DNA from: Streptomyces meridianus
Lineage (GTDB): Bacteria > Actinomycetota > Actinomycetes > Streptomycetales > Streptomycetaceae
DNA: 64,000 nucleotides
Reading direction: 5' to 3'
Assembly (NCBI RefSeq): GCF_023703325.1
Contig: NZ_JAMQGM010000029.1
Location: forward strand, 1-64,000
A program made the position numbers and the translations under genes. Position 1 is the first letter of the stretch; each line of letters starts with the position of its first letter. Below the pieces are notes generated by a model, which saw nothing but the letters and a program-made list of their open reading frames with translations, did no database searches and was not told the DNA's origin. Below are positions 8,203 to 19,959 of this stretch, one piece after another.

Positions 8203-9497
8203 CCGACGAGGGTACGTTCCCGTTCCGCCGGCCCCGCTTCCGAGACTCCCGGTTTCCGTCGGTGCACCAGCCGGGCCCGGAGGCCGGCCGCCCGGTGCCC
8301 GAGCCGGCGCAGGAAGGACGTGGGAAGGAAGACTGCGTCCGCGGCGATCATGGCCAGGGAGAAGAACGGCAGACCGAGCAGCACCGCGATCCCGGCGTGC
8401 TCGGTGATCATCAGCGCGAGCAGGACGTTCTTGACCCGGCGGTTGAACAGCGTGAACGGGAACGCGACCTGGACGATCACCGTGCCGTAGGTGATGAGCA
8501 TGACCATGACGCCGCTGGCGGCCAGCGCCTCCGAGAGGGCGGGCCAGGGCGAGAAGTAGTCGAGGTGCATCGGGTAGTACAGCGCGGTGCCGTCCTGCCA
8601 GCGTGATCCCTGGATCTTGTACCAGCCGGCCGTGGCGTAGATCAGGCAGACCTCCGTGACGATCACCAGGAAGGCGCCGTTGTGCACGAGGTTCCCGACG
8701 ATCCGCATGACCGCGGGGATCTCGGAGCCGACGGCGTGACGGCAGGCGAGCCACCAGAGGGCGTGCCCCGTCCACAGTCCCCAGAAGAGCAGGGCCCAGC
8801 CACCGCTCAGCAGGCCGAGAAGGGTGGCCGTCACGAGTCCGGCGCCCAGCAACGACCAGAGCACGACGCCCGTGGCGTCCCGGCCGGACCTGGTGGACCG
8901 CAACTTCGTGGCGACGGCGGCGCCCGCCGTCGGTGCGTCCGCCGGTTCCTCCGGCGCGTCCGGCGCCTCCGAGGGCTTCCCCGACGCGTCGGCGGGAGCG
9001 CCCGTGGCCGCCGCCCGCCGGGCGCGACGGCGCGCGTCGAGCGACCACACCGTCCCGCAGCGGAGGAACATCAGGTAGAGCGCCATCAGCCGGATGACGT
9101 TGTCTCCCCCGTCCCCCATGAACACACTGCGGTTCTGCATGGCCAGGACGCCGAGCATGAACAGCACCGACATGGTGCGCGTGCGCCAGCCGAGCAGCAG
9201 GAGCGCCGCAGAGGTCAGAGCCAGCAGGTAGACCAACTCGAACCAGAATCCGCTGTCGGACCACATCAGCACCGTGAAGGCGTCGTTGTCGGCGATGAGC
9301 CGGCGCGCCATGTCCCAGCTCCACGGGCCGTCGGGCCCGTACAGCTCGGCCCGGTGCGGCCACTCCCGCAGCAGGAAGACGAACCAGGTGAAGGAGAACC
9401 CGATGCGCACGACGGCGGCCTGGTAGGGGCCGAGGGCGGTACGGGTGATCCGGTTCAGGCCGCGCGCGAGGGCGTTCTCGAATCGCATGTCGTTCAC
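8199..9497 (-). CDS. HTTM domain membrane protein (vitamin K-dependent gamma-carboxylase-like)
   Basis: Polytopic membrane protein of 432 aa of the HTTM group (horizontally transferred transmembrane domain), related to the membrane part of vitamin K-dependent gamma-glutamyl carboxylase. Typical segments include RIGFSFTWFVFLLREWPHR, NRSVFMGDGGDNVIRLM and YATAGWYKIQGSRWQDGTAL. A charged Ala/Pro-rich cytoplasmic loop is inserted near residues 155-205. The GTG start at 9497 overlaps the upstream stop by four bases and has a purine-rich GGAGGGGAAGG upstream. Bacterial HTTM proteins next to DUF5819 partners are common in actinomycetes; their substrate is unknown, so carboxylase activity is only a possibility. 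Confidence 0.85.
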   Translation of the reverse strand: MNDMRFENALARGLNRITRTALGPYQAAVVRIGFSFTWFVFLLREWPHRAELYGPDGPWSWDMARRLIADNDAFTVLMWSDSGFWFELVYLLALTSAALLLLGWRTRTMSVLFMLGVLAMQNRSVFMGDGGDNVIRLMALYLMFLRCGTVWSLDARRRARRAAATGAPADASGKPSEAPDAPEEPADAPTAGAAVATKLRSTRSGRDATGVVLWSLLGAGLVTATLLGLLSGGWALLFWGLWTGHALWWLACRHAVGSEIPAVMRIVGNLVHNGAFLVIVTEVCLIYATAGWYKIQGSRWQDGTALYYPMHLDYFSPWPALSEALAASGVMVMLITYGTVIVQVAFPFTLFNRRVKNVLLALMITEHAGIAVLLGLPFFSLAMIAADAVFLPTSFLRRLGHRAAGLRARLVHRRKPGVSEAGPAERERTLVG

Positions 9498-10216
9498 CGG
9501 GCCGCCTTCCCCTCCGCGGTGCGTGACGCGCGGGCCTCGTCGAGGGGCAGGTCCTGGTCGGTGACGTACCACCAGGGCAGCACCCGGCGCTCGGGCTTCA
9601 TGTCGGTCTTCTCCCGGCTGTACGGCGGAGTGCCGATCGGCGTCGAGACGGAGCGCAGCTGGATGCGCTCCACCTTTCCGCCCTCGTGCTCGCGGCCGAA
9701 ACGGAGCATGACTATCCGCTTCAGGTACTCCTCGGAGAGCCGGCCGCGCAATCCGTTCGGCTGCCCCTCGGTGTCGTGCGATCCCGTGAAGAAGTCCCAG
9801 GCACGGCGCAGTTCGTTCTGCTGGGTGTGGCTGGGGAGCGGATGATGGAGGATCGCGCGGCCGTCCTGGCCGGAGAGGTTCGTCCACCCGGTCTTCCGCA
9901 GGCCGCCGTCGGCGGTGCGGATCTGCGCCCGGGCGTGCACGGTGATGTTCTGCTGCAGCGGGTTGGGAGCGAAGAGCTTCCAGTTCTGCTCGAACTCGGG
10001 GTAGACATAGCCGTTGATCCGGTCCCCGTGCCGCTTGGTCAGCGTGTTCGACGGGGCGACGTGCAGGAAGACCATCGCCAGATGGAGGCCGACCGCGACC
10101 GTCACCACCGCGACGGCCAGCGCGACGGCTGCGCGAGCGGGCAGCGACAGCGAGGACACGCCTCGCGGTACCTCCGGATCCGGCTCCGCCCCTGCGGCGG
10201 TGTCGTGCCGCTCCAT
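9494..10216 (-). CDS. DUF5819 family membrane-anchored protein
   Basis: Protein of 240 aa with one transmembrane helix (about residues 27-51, AAVALAVAVVTVAVGLHLAM) and an outside domain. The conserved stretch YPEFEQNWKLFAPNPLQQNI marks the family I know as DUF5819, usually encoded with an HTTM protein. ATG 10216 has GGGGGAG 6 bases upstream. First gene of the DUF5819-HTTM-TrmH operon, divergent from paaA, with a shared 230-base intergenic region. Function unknown; the constant pairing with HTTM suggests it is a partner or substrate-presenting subunit. Confidence 0.82.
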   Translation of the reverse strand: MERHDTAAGAEPDPEVPRGVSSLSLPARAAVALAVAVVTVAVGLHLAMVFLHVAPSNTLTKRHGDRINGYVYPEFEQNWKLFAPNPLQQNITVHARAQIRTADGGLRKTGWTNLSGQDGRAILHHPLPSHTQQNELRRAWDFFTGSHDTEGQPNGLRGRLSEEYLKRIVMLRFGREHEGGKVERIQLRSVSTPIGTPPYSREKTDMKPERRVLPWWYVTDQDLPLDEARASRTAEGKAAR

Positions 10217-10356
10217 TGCCACTCCCCCTGGTCCACCGCCGCGGGGCAGTCGCCCCACGCCGTCCTTGCGCTGCGGTACGGCCCCTCCGGCACAACGGTG
10301 GTCCCGCACCGGAAGAACGGTACTCAGCCGACCGCACCCGGCACACCCCAACCGGG

Positions 10357-10365
10357 TTATCCACA
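10357..10365 (+). promoter_or_regulatory. DnaA box upstream of paaA
   Basis: TTATCCACA, a strong DnaA-box form, just upstream of the putative -35 of paaA and 35 bases from the PaaR-like operator. Confidence 0.35.
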
Positions 10366-10368
10366 GCC

Positions 10369-10414
10369 TTGACACCTTACGAGACGGGCCGCACCATTGA
10401 ACCGAACGATCGGT
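10369..10414 (+). promoter_or_regulatory. paaA promoter and PaaR-like operator
   Basis: TTGACA at 10369-10374 is a perfect -35; a weaker CACCAT -10 follows after 17 bases (10392-10397). The palindrome ACCGAACGATCGGT at 10401-10414 covers the expected transcription start and is the exact reverse complement of the paaH/paaN site. Repression by the TetR protein of this cluster is inferred. Confidence 0.6.
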
Positions 10415-10447
10415 CGGTCGGCTCGGACGGGAAGAAGGGGGCGCCGC

Positions 10448-11398
10448 ATGGCGACGACGGTGGAAGCCGGAGGCGTACGCGAGGCCGCGTTCGACGCCGC
10501 GGTTGCGGCGGACGAACGGATCGAACCGCGCGACTGGATGCCTGACGCCTACCGGGCCACGCTCGTGCGGCAGATCGCCCAGCACGCCCACTCGGAGATC
10601 ATCGGCATCCAGCCCGAGGCGAACTGGATCACCCGCGCCCCCTCCCTGCGCCGCAAGGCCATCCTGATGGCCAAGGTGCAGGACGAGGCCGGTCACGGGC
10701 TCTACCTCTACAGCGCCGCCGAGACCCTGGGCGTCGGCCGCGACGAGCTGCTCGACAAGCTTCACACGGGCCGCCAGAAATACTCGTCGATCTTCAACTA
10801 CCCGACGCTGACCTGGGCCGACGTCGGCGCGATCGGCTGGCTGGTCGACGGCGCCGCGATCACCAACCAGGTCCCCCTGTGCCGCTGCTCGTACGGCCCG
10901 TACGCCCGCGCGATGGTCCGGATCTGCAAGGAGGAGTCCTTCCACCAGCGACAGGGATACGAACTCCTCCTCGCCCTCAGCCAGGGCACCGAGGCACAGC
11001 ACGCGATGGCCCAGGACGCCGTGGACCGCTGGTGGTGGCCGTCGCTGATGATGTTCGGCCCGCCCGACGACGAGTCCTCGCACTCGGCACAGTCCATGGC
11101 CTGGAAGATCAAGCGCCATTCGAACGACGAACTGCGCCAGCGCTTCGTCGACATCTGTGTCCCGCAGGCCGAGGCCCTCGGTCTGACACTCCCGGACCCC
11201 GACCTGGTGTGGAACGAGGAGCGGGGCCATCACGACTTCGGACCCATCGACTGGGACGAGTTCCGTGAGGTGCTGCGCGGCAACGGACCGTGCAACGACG
11301 AACGGATCGGCCGGCGCCGCAGGGCCCACGAGGACGGCGCATGGGTACGGGAGGCCGCCGCGGCCTACGCGGCCAAGCACGGAGAGGCGAAGGCATGA
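10448..11398 (+). CDS. paaA: 1,2-phenylacetyl-CoA epoxidase, catalytic subunit A
   Basis: Diiron catalytic subunit (316 aa) of the multicomponent oxygenase that turns phenylacetyl-CoA into its ring 1,2-epoxide. The ferritin-like four-helix bundle carries the iron-ligand segments [13 protein letters not shown] and [18 protein letters not shown] 10448 is chosen because the longer TTG-started reading would begin inside the promoter-operator region. First gene of paaABCDE; its stop overlaps paaB (ATGA). The palindrome at 10401-10414 makes induction by phenylacetyl-CoA through the TetR repressor likely. Length and motifs agree with PaaA. Confidence 0.95.
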   Translation: MATTVEAGGVREAAFDAAVAADERIEPRDWMPDAYRATLVRQIAQHAHSEIIGIQPEANWITRAPSLRRKAILMAKVQDEAGHGLYLYSAAETLGVGRDELLDKLHTGRQKYSSIFNYPTLTWADVGAIGWLVDGAAITNQVPLCRCSYGPYARAMVRICKEESFHQRQGYELLLALSQGTEAQHAMAQDAVDRWWWPSLMMFGPPDDESSHSAQSMAWKIKRHSNDELRQRFVDICVPQAEALGLTLPDPDLVWNEERGHHDFGPIDWDEFREVLRGNGPCNDERIGRRRRAHEDGAWVREAAAAYAAKHGEAKA

Positions 11399-11682
11399 GC
11401 TCGACCGACTGGCCCCTGTGGGAGGTGTTCGTGCGCAGCCGCCGCGGCCTGTCGCACACACACGCCGGAAGCCTGCACGCCCCCGATGCCGAGATGGCCC
11501 TGCGCAATGCCCGGGACCTCTACACCCGCCGGGCCGAGGGCGTGTCCGTCTGGGTCGTGCCCTCCACCGCGATCACGGCCTCGTCACCGGACGAGAAGGA
11601 CCCCTTCTTCGCCTCGGCCGCCGACAAGCCCTACCGGCACCCGACCTTCTACACGATCCCGGACGGGGTGAAGCACCTGTGA
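11395..11682 (+). CDS. paaB: 1,2-phenylacetyl-CoA epoxidase subunit B
   Basis: Small 95-aa subunit of the phenylacetyl-CoA epoxidase. [20 protein letters not shown] and [19 protein letters not shown] are the family hallmarks. PaaB binds the PaaAC complex and is needed for activity; it has no cofactor of its own. ATG 11395 overlaps the paaA stop by four bases, and its own stop overlaps paaC in the same way, so stoichiometric synthesis by coupling is likely. Confidence 0.95.
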   Translation: MSSTDWPLWEVFVRSRRGLSHTHAGSLHAPDAEMALRNARDLYTRRAEGVSVWVVPSTAITASSPDEKDPFFASAADKPYRHPTFYTIPDGVKHL

Positions 11683-12431
11683 GCGCGGGCCCCGTGGAGA
11701 CCGGAACCGCCCCCATACGGCCGGCGGACAGGACCGCGGCCCTCGCCCTCGGCGACGACGCGCTCGTACTCGCCCAGCGCCTGGGGGAATGGGCCGGCCA
11801 CGGCCCCGTACTGGAGGAGGAGGTCGCCCTCGCCAACATCGCGCTGGACCTCCTCGGACAGGCCCGGCACCTGCTGTCCCTGGTTGGGAACGAGGACGAA
11901 CTCGCCTATCTCCGCGAGGAGCGCGAGTTCCGCAACTGCCAGCTGGTGGAGCAACCCAACGGGGACTTCGCGCACACCATCGCCCGGCAGCTGTACTTCT
12001 CCACCTACCAGGAGCTGCTCCACAACCGCCTGGCCCGCACCGGGACCCCCTTCGCCCCGCTGTCCGCGAAGGCGGTCAAGGAGATCGCCTACCACCGCGA
12101 TCACGCCGAGCACTGGACGCTGCGCCTCGGCGACGGCACCCCGGAGAGCCGCGAGCGGATGCAGCGGGCCACCGACGCCCTGTGGCGCTACACCGGTGAG
12201 CTGTTCGAGCCGGTCGGGGAACTCCCCGTCGACTGGACCGAGTTGAACGACAGCTGGCTCGCTTCCGTCACGTCGGTGCTCGAGCGGGCCACGCTGACGG
12301 TGCCCGAGGGCCCCCGACGCGGAGCCTGGACCGCCGGCGCCGGCCGCGAGGGTCTCCACACCGAACCCTTCGGCCGGATGCTCGCGGAGATGCAGCACCT
12401 CCACCGCAGCCACCCGGGGGCGTCGTGGTGA
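11679..12431 (+). CDS. paaC: 1,2-phenylacetyl-CoA epoxidase subunit C
   Basis: Structural, iron-free ferritin-like partner of PaaA, 250 aa. Family segments are LGDDALVLAQRLGEWAGHGP, NIALDLLGQARHLL and EIAYHRDHAEHWTLRLGDG. The GTG start at 11679 overlaps the paaB stop (GTGA). PaaAC forms the heterotetramer or larger core of the oxygenase. Third gene of the operon; its stop overlaps paaD. Confidence 0.94.
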   Translation: MSAGPVETGTAPIRPADRTAALALGDDALVLAQRLGEWAGHGPVLEEEVALANIALDLLGQARHLLSLVGNEDELAYLREEREFRNCQLVEQPNGDFAHTIARQLYFSTYQELLHNRLARTGTPFAPLSAKAVKEIAYHRDHAEHWTLRLGDGTPESRERMQRATDALWRYTGELFEPVGELPVDWTELNDSWLASVTSVLERATLTVPEGPRRGAWTAGAGREGLHTEPFGRMLAEMQHLHRSHPGASW

Positions 12432-12934
12432 CGACGACACCGGCCGGACGGACACCCGTCGAGGAGGAACTGCGACGGCTCGCGGGATCCGTCCCCGATC
12501 CGGAACTCCCGGTGGTGACGCTGGAGGAGCTCGGCGTGCTCCGGGACGTCAGGATGCCCGCCCCCGGCCGCGTGGAGGTCGAGCTGACCCCGACCTACAC
12601 CGGCTGCCCCGCCATCGAGGCGATGAGCAGCGACATCGAGCGGGTGCTGCACGACCACGGCATACCCGACGTCGAAGTCCGCACGGTACTCTCCCCGGCC
12701 TGGTCGACGGACGCCATCAGCGCCGAGGGGCGTCGCAAGCTGGAGGAGCACGGGGTCGCCCCGCCCCGGCCCGGAGGCAGCCGGGGACCGGTGCCGGTCG
12801 GCCTGTCGGTGCGGTGCCCGCACTGCGGCTCCACCGACACGGAACTGCTGAGCCGCTTCTCCTCCACCGCCTGCAAGGCACTGCGCCGCTGTGTCTCGTG
12901 CCGCGAACCCTTCGACCACTTCAAGGAGCTGTAG
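12428..12934 (+). CDS. paaD: Phenylacetate degradation protein PaaD (DUF59 / metal-sulfur cluster assembly type)
   Basis: MIP18/DUF59-type protein of 168 aa thought to mature the iron-sulfur or diiron centres of the PaaABCE oxygenase. The DUF59 core is PDPELPVVTLEELGVLRDV and TPTYTGCPAIEAM. A C-terminal zinc ribbon has CPHCGS, CKALRRCVSC, spaced as two cysteine pairs. GTG 12428 gives the usual four-base GTGA overlap with paaC; a GTG three bases earlier is equally possible. The stop directly abuts the paaE start (TAGATG). Confidence 0.92.
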   Translation: MTTTPAGRTPVEEELRRLAGSVPDPELPVVTLEELGVLRDVRMPAPGRVEVELTPTYTGCPAIEAMSSDIERVLHDHGIPDVEVRTVLSPAWSTDAISAEGRRKLEEHGVAPPRPGGSRGPVPVGLSVRCPHCGSTDTELLSRFSSTACKALRRCVSCREPFDHFKEL

Positions 12935-17495
<4,561 letters not shown>

Positions 17496-17599
17496 GCCGC
17501 CGGCCGTCGGCCCTCCCGAGCGGCTGACCGGCCGGCCACCGCCGTCCGCCCCACCGAAGCCCCGTACCCACGGCAGCCCGGCCGCCTCCGGACACACCG

Positions 17600-17634
17600 C
17601 GGGGACCGCGCCGGACGAAGCCGCGCGGTCCCCG
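17600..17634. terminator. Bidirectional terminator
   Basis: CGGGGACCGCGC (17600-17611) pairs perfectly over 12 bases with GCGCGGTCCCCG (17623-17634), loop 11. It separates the convergent cstR-like and GlsB-type genes. Confidence 0.7.
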
Positions 17635-17657
17635 TGTACACGCTGCACCGGGCAGGG

Positions 17658-17921
17658 TCAGCGTCGCGCCTTCGCCCGGTCCAGAGCTGCCACTCCCAGT
17701 GCGGCCAGCACGATCTGGATCAGCCACTCGATCCAGTCCACCCCGCCGCTGTCCGAGACTCCGAGTCCCTGGGCCAGGGCGGTGCCCAGCAGGGCTGCGA
17801 CGATGCCGACCAGAATCGTGACCAGTACGCCTATGCGCTGGCGGCCGGGTACGACCAGGCGCCCCAGTACACCGATCACGATGCCGATGACGATGGCGCT
17901 GATGATGCCGGAGATCTCCAC
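17658..17921 (-). CDS. GlsB/YeaQ/YmgE family small membrane protein
   Basis: Hydrophobic protein of 87 aa with three predicted transmembrane helices and Gly-rich pattern (IISAIVIGIVIGVLGRLVVP, ILVGIVAALLGTALAQGLG), as in the transglycosylase-associated/YeaQ family. The family is stress-induced in many bacteria; molecular function is unknown. Last gene downstream of the rhodanese-TauE group on the same strand, 83 bases away, and may be read through from it. Confidence 0.85.
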   Translation of the reverse strand: MEISGIISAIVIGIVIGVLGRLVVPGRQRIGVLVTILVGIVAALLGTALAQGLGVSDSGGVDWIEWLIQIVLAALGVAALDRAKARR

Positions 17922-18004
17922 GGGTACCGTCCCTTTCCTGCAGAAGTTGTGCTTGCCGCATGCCCCGGCAGCGGCACGTCACGCCACTTCGAGGACGGCC
18001 GTCC

Positions 18005-18574
18005 TCATCCGCGCAGTGCGGCAAGGGTGGCGTCGAGGTCGGCCGGCCGGGGCCGGTTGTGGGGCAGCTTGGCCAGCATCGCGGCCATCCCGCAGGTGTC
18101 GGTCAGCGCGGAGAACACCAGGCCGCCCGCGATGCCGGCCGACAGCAGCATCGCCCAGGGGAACACGAGCCCCAGCAGCAGGCCGATGAGCACCAGGCTG
18201 CCCGCGACGAGCCGGACCTGACGCTCCATGCCCCAGGTGGTGCGGGCGCCCTCGGGCCGGTGCAGGTCGTGTCCGCGCTCGCGCCAGGCGTTCGTGCCGC
18301 CCGCGAGGGTGGTAGCGGTGATGCCCTCGGCGGCCAGCTTCCGGACCGCCTGGGCGGAACGGGCGCCGGAGGCGCAGACGACGAGCAGGTCGCCGCGGCC
18401 CGCCGCTTCCCGCAGGGCGGGCAGCGCGTGGTCCAGCCGGTCCAGCGGGACGTTGTGAGCGGCGGGCAGGTGCCCCGAGGCGTACTCGCCGGGCGTACGG
18501 ACGTCGATGACGGTCAGGTCCTGGATCCGGGCGCCGGCCCGGTCGACGCCGATTTCGGTGGGGGTGGTGTTCAT
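18005..18574 (-). CDS. Rhodanese fused to DUF2892 membrane domain
   Basis: Residues 1-105 form a rhodanese domain with active Cys67 (CASGARS); residues 115-165 form two transmembrane helices of the DUF2892 type (QVRLVAGSLVLIGLLLGLVF, AMLLSAGIAGGLVF). Total 189 aa from ATG 18574. An ATG at 18586 is also in frame, but the AAGGAG there touches it, so the downstream start is preferred. It is a membrane-tethered sulfurtransferase that may feed the TauE/SafE exporter encoded just upstream. Separated from tauE by 189 bases containing a G-rich repeat. Confidence 0.87.
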   Translation of the reverse strand: MNTTPTEIGVDRAGARIQDLTVIDVRTPGEYASGHLPAAHNVPLDRLDHALPALREAAGRGDLLVVCASGARSAQAVRKLAAEGITATTLAGGTNAWRERGHDLHRPEGARTTWGMERQVRLVAGSLVLIGLLLGLVFPWAMLLSAGIAGGLVFSALTDTCGMAAMLAKLPHNRPRPADLDATLAALRG

Positions 18575-18630
18575 GGTGCTGCTCATCTCCTTTGCGTGCG
18601 TCGGCGGGACGCTCTTCTCGGGGTTTCCGA

Positions 18631-18668
18631 GGGTTCGGGGTTCGGGGGTTCGGGGGTTCGGGGTTGGG
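18631..18668. repeat. Short G-rich tandem repeat
   Basis: Four to five imperfect copies of GGTTCGGG(G) in 38 bases between the tauE and rhodanese-DUF2892 genes. The plus strand has several G4 runs and could form a quadruplex; the mRNA of the minus-strand operon would be C-rich here. Likely a slippage-prone spacer. Confidence 0.6.
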
Positions 18669-18763
18669 GAGCATGGGTCCGGTGCGGCCCACGAGGGCTC
18701 GCGGGCGAGGGCCGGGTGTCCGGGGCGGCCGTTCGCGGCGCGGCCGGCCGCCGTCGGAAAGCC

Positions 18764-19519
18764 TCACATCACCGCGTCCACCAGCATGAACACGGCCACG
18801 GCAAGCAGGGCGACCGCGAAAGCGCGCTGCAGCACGGTGCCCGACACCTTGGCGGCCAGCCGCTTGCCGTCCCATGCGCCGAGGACGGCCGCTGCGGTGA
18901 ACGGGGCGACGACCGCCCAGTCCAGCCCGCCGAAACTGTCTCCCCGGGCAGTCAGAGCGGCCAGAGAGTTGACCGCGATCACCAGCAGGCTGGTGCCGAT
19001 GGCGGCCCGCATGCGGAACCCCAGCACGTTCACCAGGGCCGGCACGACGAGGAAACCGCCGCCCACACCCAGCAGGCCGGTCACGCCGCCCAGTCCCGCC
19101 CCCGTGACCGCCGCCGGACCGGGACGGGCCGGGCGCGCAGCCTCTTCGGACTCGGCCGCGGGCCGCGGACGCAGCATCGTCACGGCGACGACGCCGGCGA
19201 GCACGGCGAATGCGGCCGTCAGGACCCCCTGCGGCAGCCGGGCGGCGGCGGCCCCGGCCAGCGCGGCCGGGATCAGGCCGGCCGCCGCGAAGGCGGCTCC
19301 CTGTTTCCAGCGGACGTTCCCCGCCCGGGTGTGGGTGACCAGCGCGGTCAGCGAGGTCGCGGTGACGATCAGCAGGCTCGCCGTCGTCGCGGCCACCGGG
19401 CTGAAGTGCAGCAGGTAGATCAGTGCGGGGACGGCCAGCACGCTGCCGCCGCCGCCGAGGCCGCCGAGCGCCAGACCCACCACCGCACCTGCGACGAGCG
19501 CGAGGATCAGCGCGGTCAC
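18764..19519 (-). CDS. TauE/SafE family sulfite/sulfur-anion exporter
   Basis: Integral membrane protein of 251 aa with about eight helices and the two-repeat TauE/SafE pattern: LALGGLGGGGSVLAVPALIY in the first half and GVTGLLGVGGGFLVVPALV in the second. The family exports sulfite, thiosulfate or sulfoacetate. The GTG start at 19519 overlaps the rhodanese stop by four bases (GTGA). In the cst operon of Staphylococcus a TauE protein exports products of persulfide oxidation; the same job is inferred here from the neighbouring dioxygenase. Confidence 0.9.
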   Translation of the reverse strand: MTALILALVAGAVVGLALGGLGGGGSVLAVPALIYLLHFSPVAATTASLLIVTATSLTALVTHTRAGNVRWKQGAAFAAAGLIPAALAGAAAARLPQGVLTAAFAVLAGVVAVTMLRPRPAAESEEAARPARPGPAAVTGAGLGGVTGLLGVGGGFLVVPALVNVLGFRMRAAIGTSLLVIAVNSLAALTARGDSFGGLDWAVVAPFTAAAVLGAWDGKRLAAKVSGTVLQRAFAVALLAVAVFMLVDAVM

Positions 19520-19908
19520 GCCACCACGCCGCGTCCACCGCGGCCGTCGACGACGGGCAGGCCCGCGGACTGCCAGGCCTCCATGCCGCCCTTGACGTCG
19601 ACCACGTCGAACCCGCGCTCGGCCAGCAGCGTCGCGGCCTTCTGCGAGCGGTTTCCCGAGCGGCAGATCGCCACCACCGGGCGCCCCTGCGCGGCTTCGG
19701 GCAGGGACGTACCCGCTTGCAGGTCCGCGAGCGGGACGTGCACGGCATCGGGCGCGTGCCCGACCCACCACTCCCGCAGGTCCCGCACGTCGAGCAGGAC
19801 GGGACTGCCGGGTGCGGACGCGCCGGTGCGCTGGTGGGCCTCGGCCGCAGTGACCCGCTCGGGACGGGACGGGCGGTCCGACGAACGGGAGAAGAAGCGC
19901 GAGAACAT
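19516..19908 (-). CDS. Single-domain rhodanese (cst-type operon)
   Basis: Rhodanese of 130 aa with active Cys82 in CRSGNRS and LLDVRDLREWWVGHAPDAVH. ATG 19908 has GGAG 8 bases upstream; a GTG nine bases earlier is too close to it. It sits between the persulfide dioxygenase fusion gene (51 bases upstream) and tauE (four-base overlap), so it works in the same sulfur-detoxification operon, probably moving sulfane sulfur to glutathione-like or mycothiol carriers. Confidence 0.9.
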   Translation of the reverse strand: MFSRFFSRSSDRPSRPERVTAAEAHQRTGASAPGSPVLLDVRDLREWWVGHAPDAVHVPLADLQAGTSLPEAAQGRPVVAICRSGNRSQKAATLLAERGFDVVDVKGGMEAWQSAGLPVVDGRGGRGVVA

Positions 19909-19959
19909 CAGGATCACTCCAGTTGTGCCAGGTGTGGTGGCCGCCGGGGGCGGTCGGAA

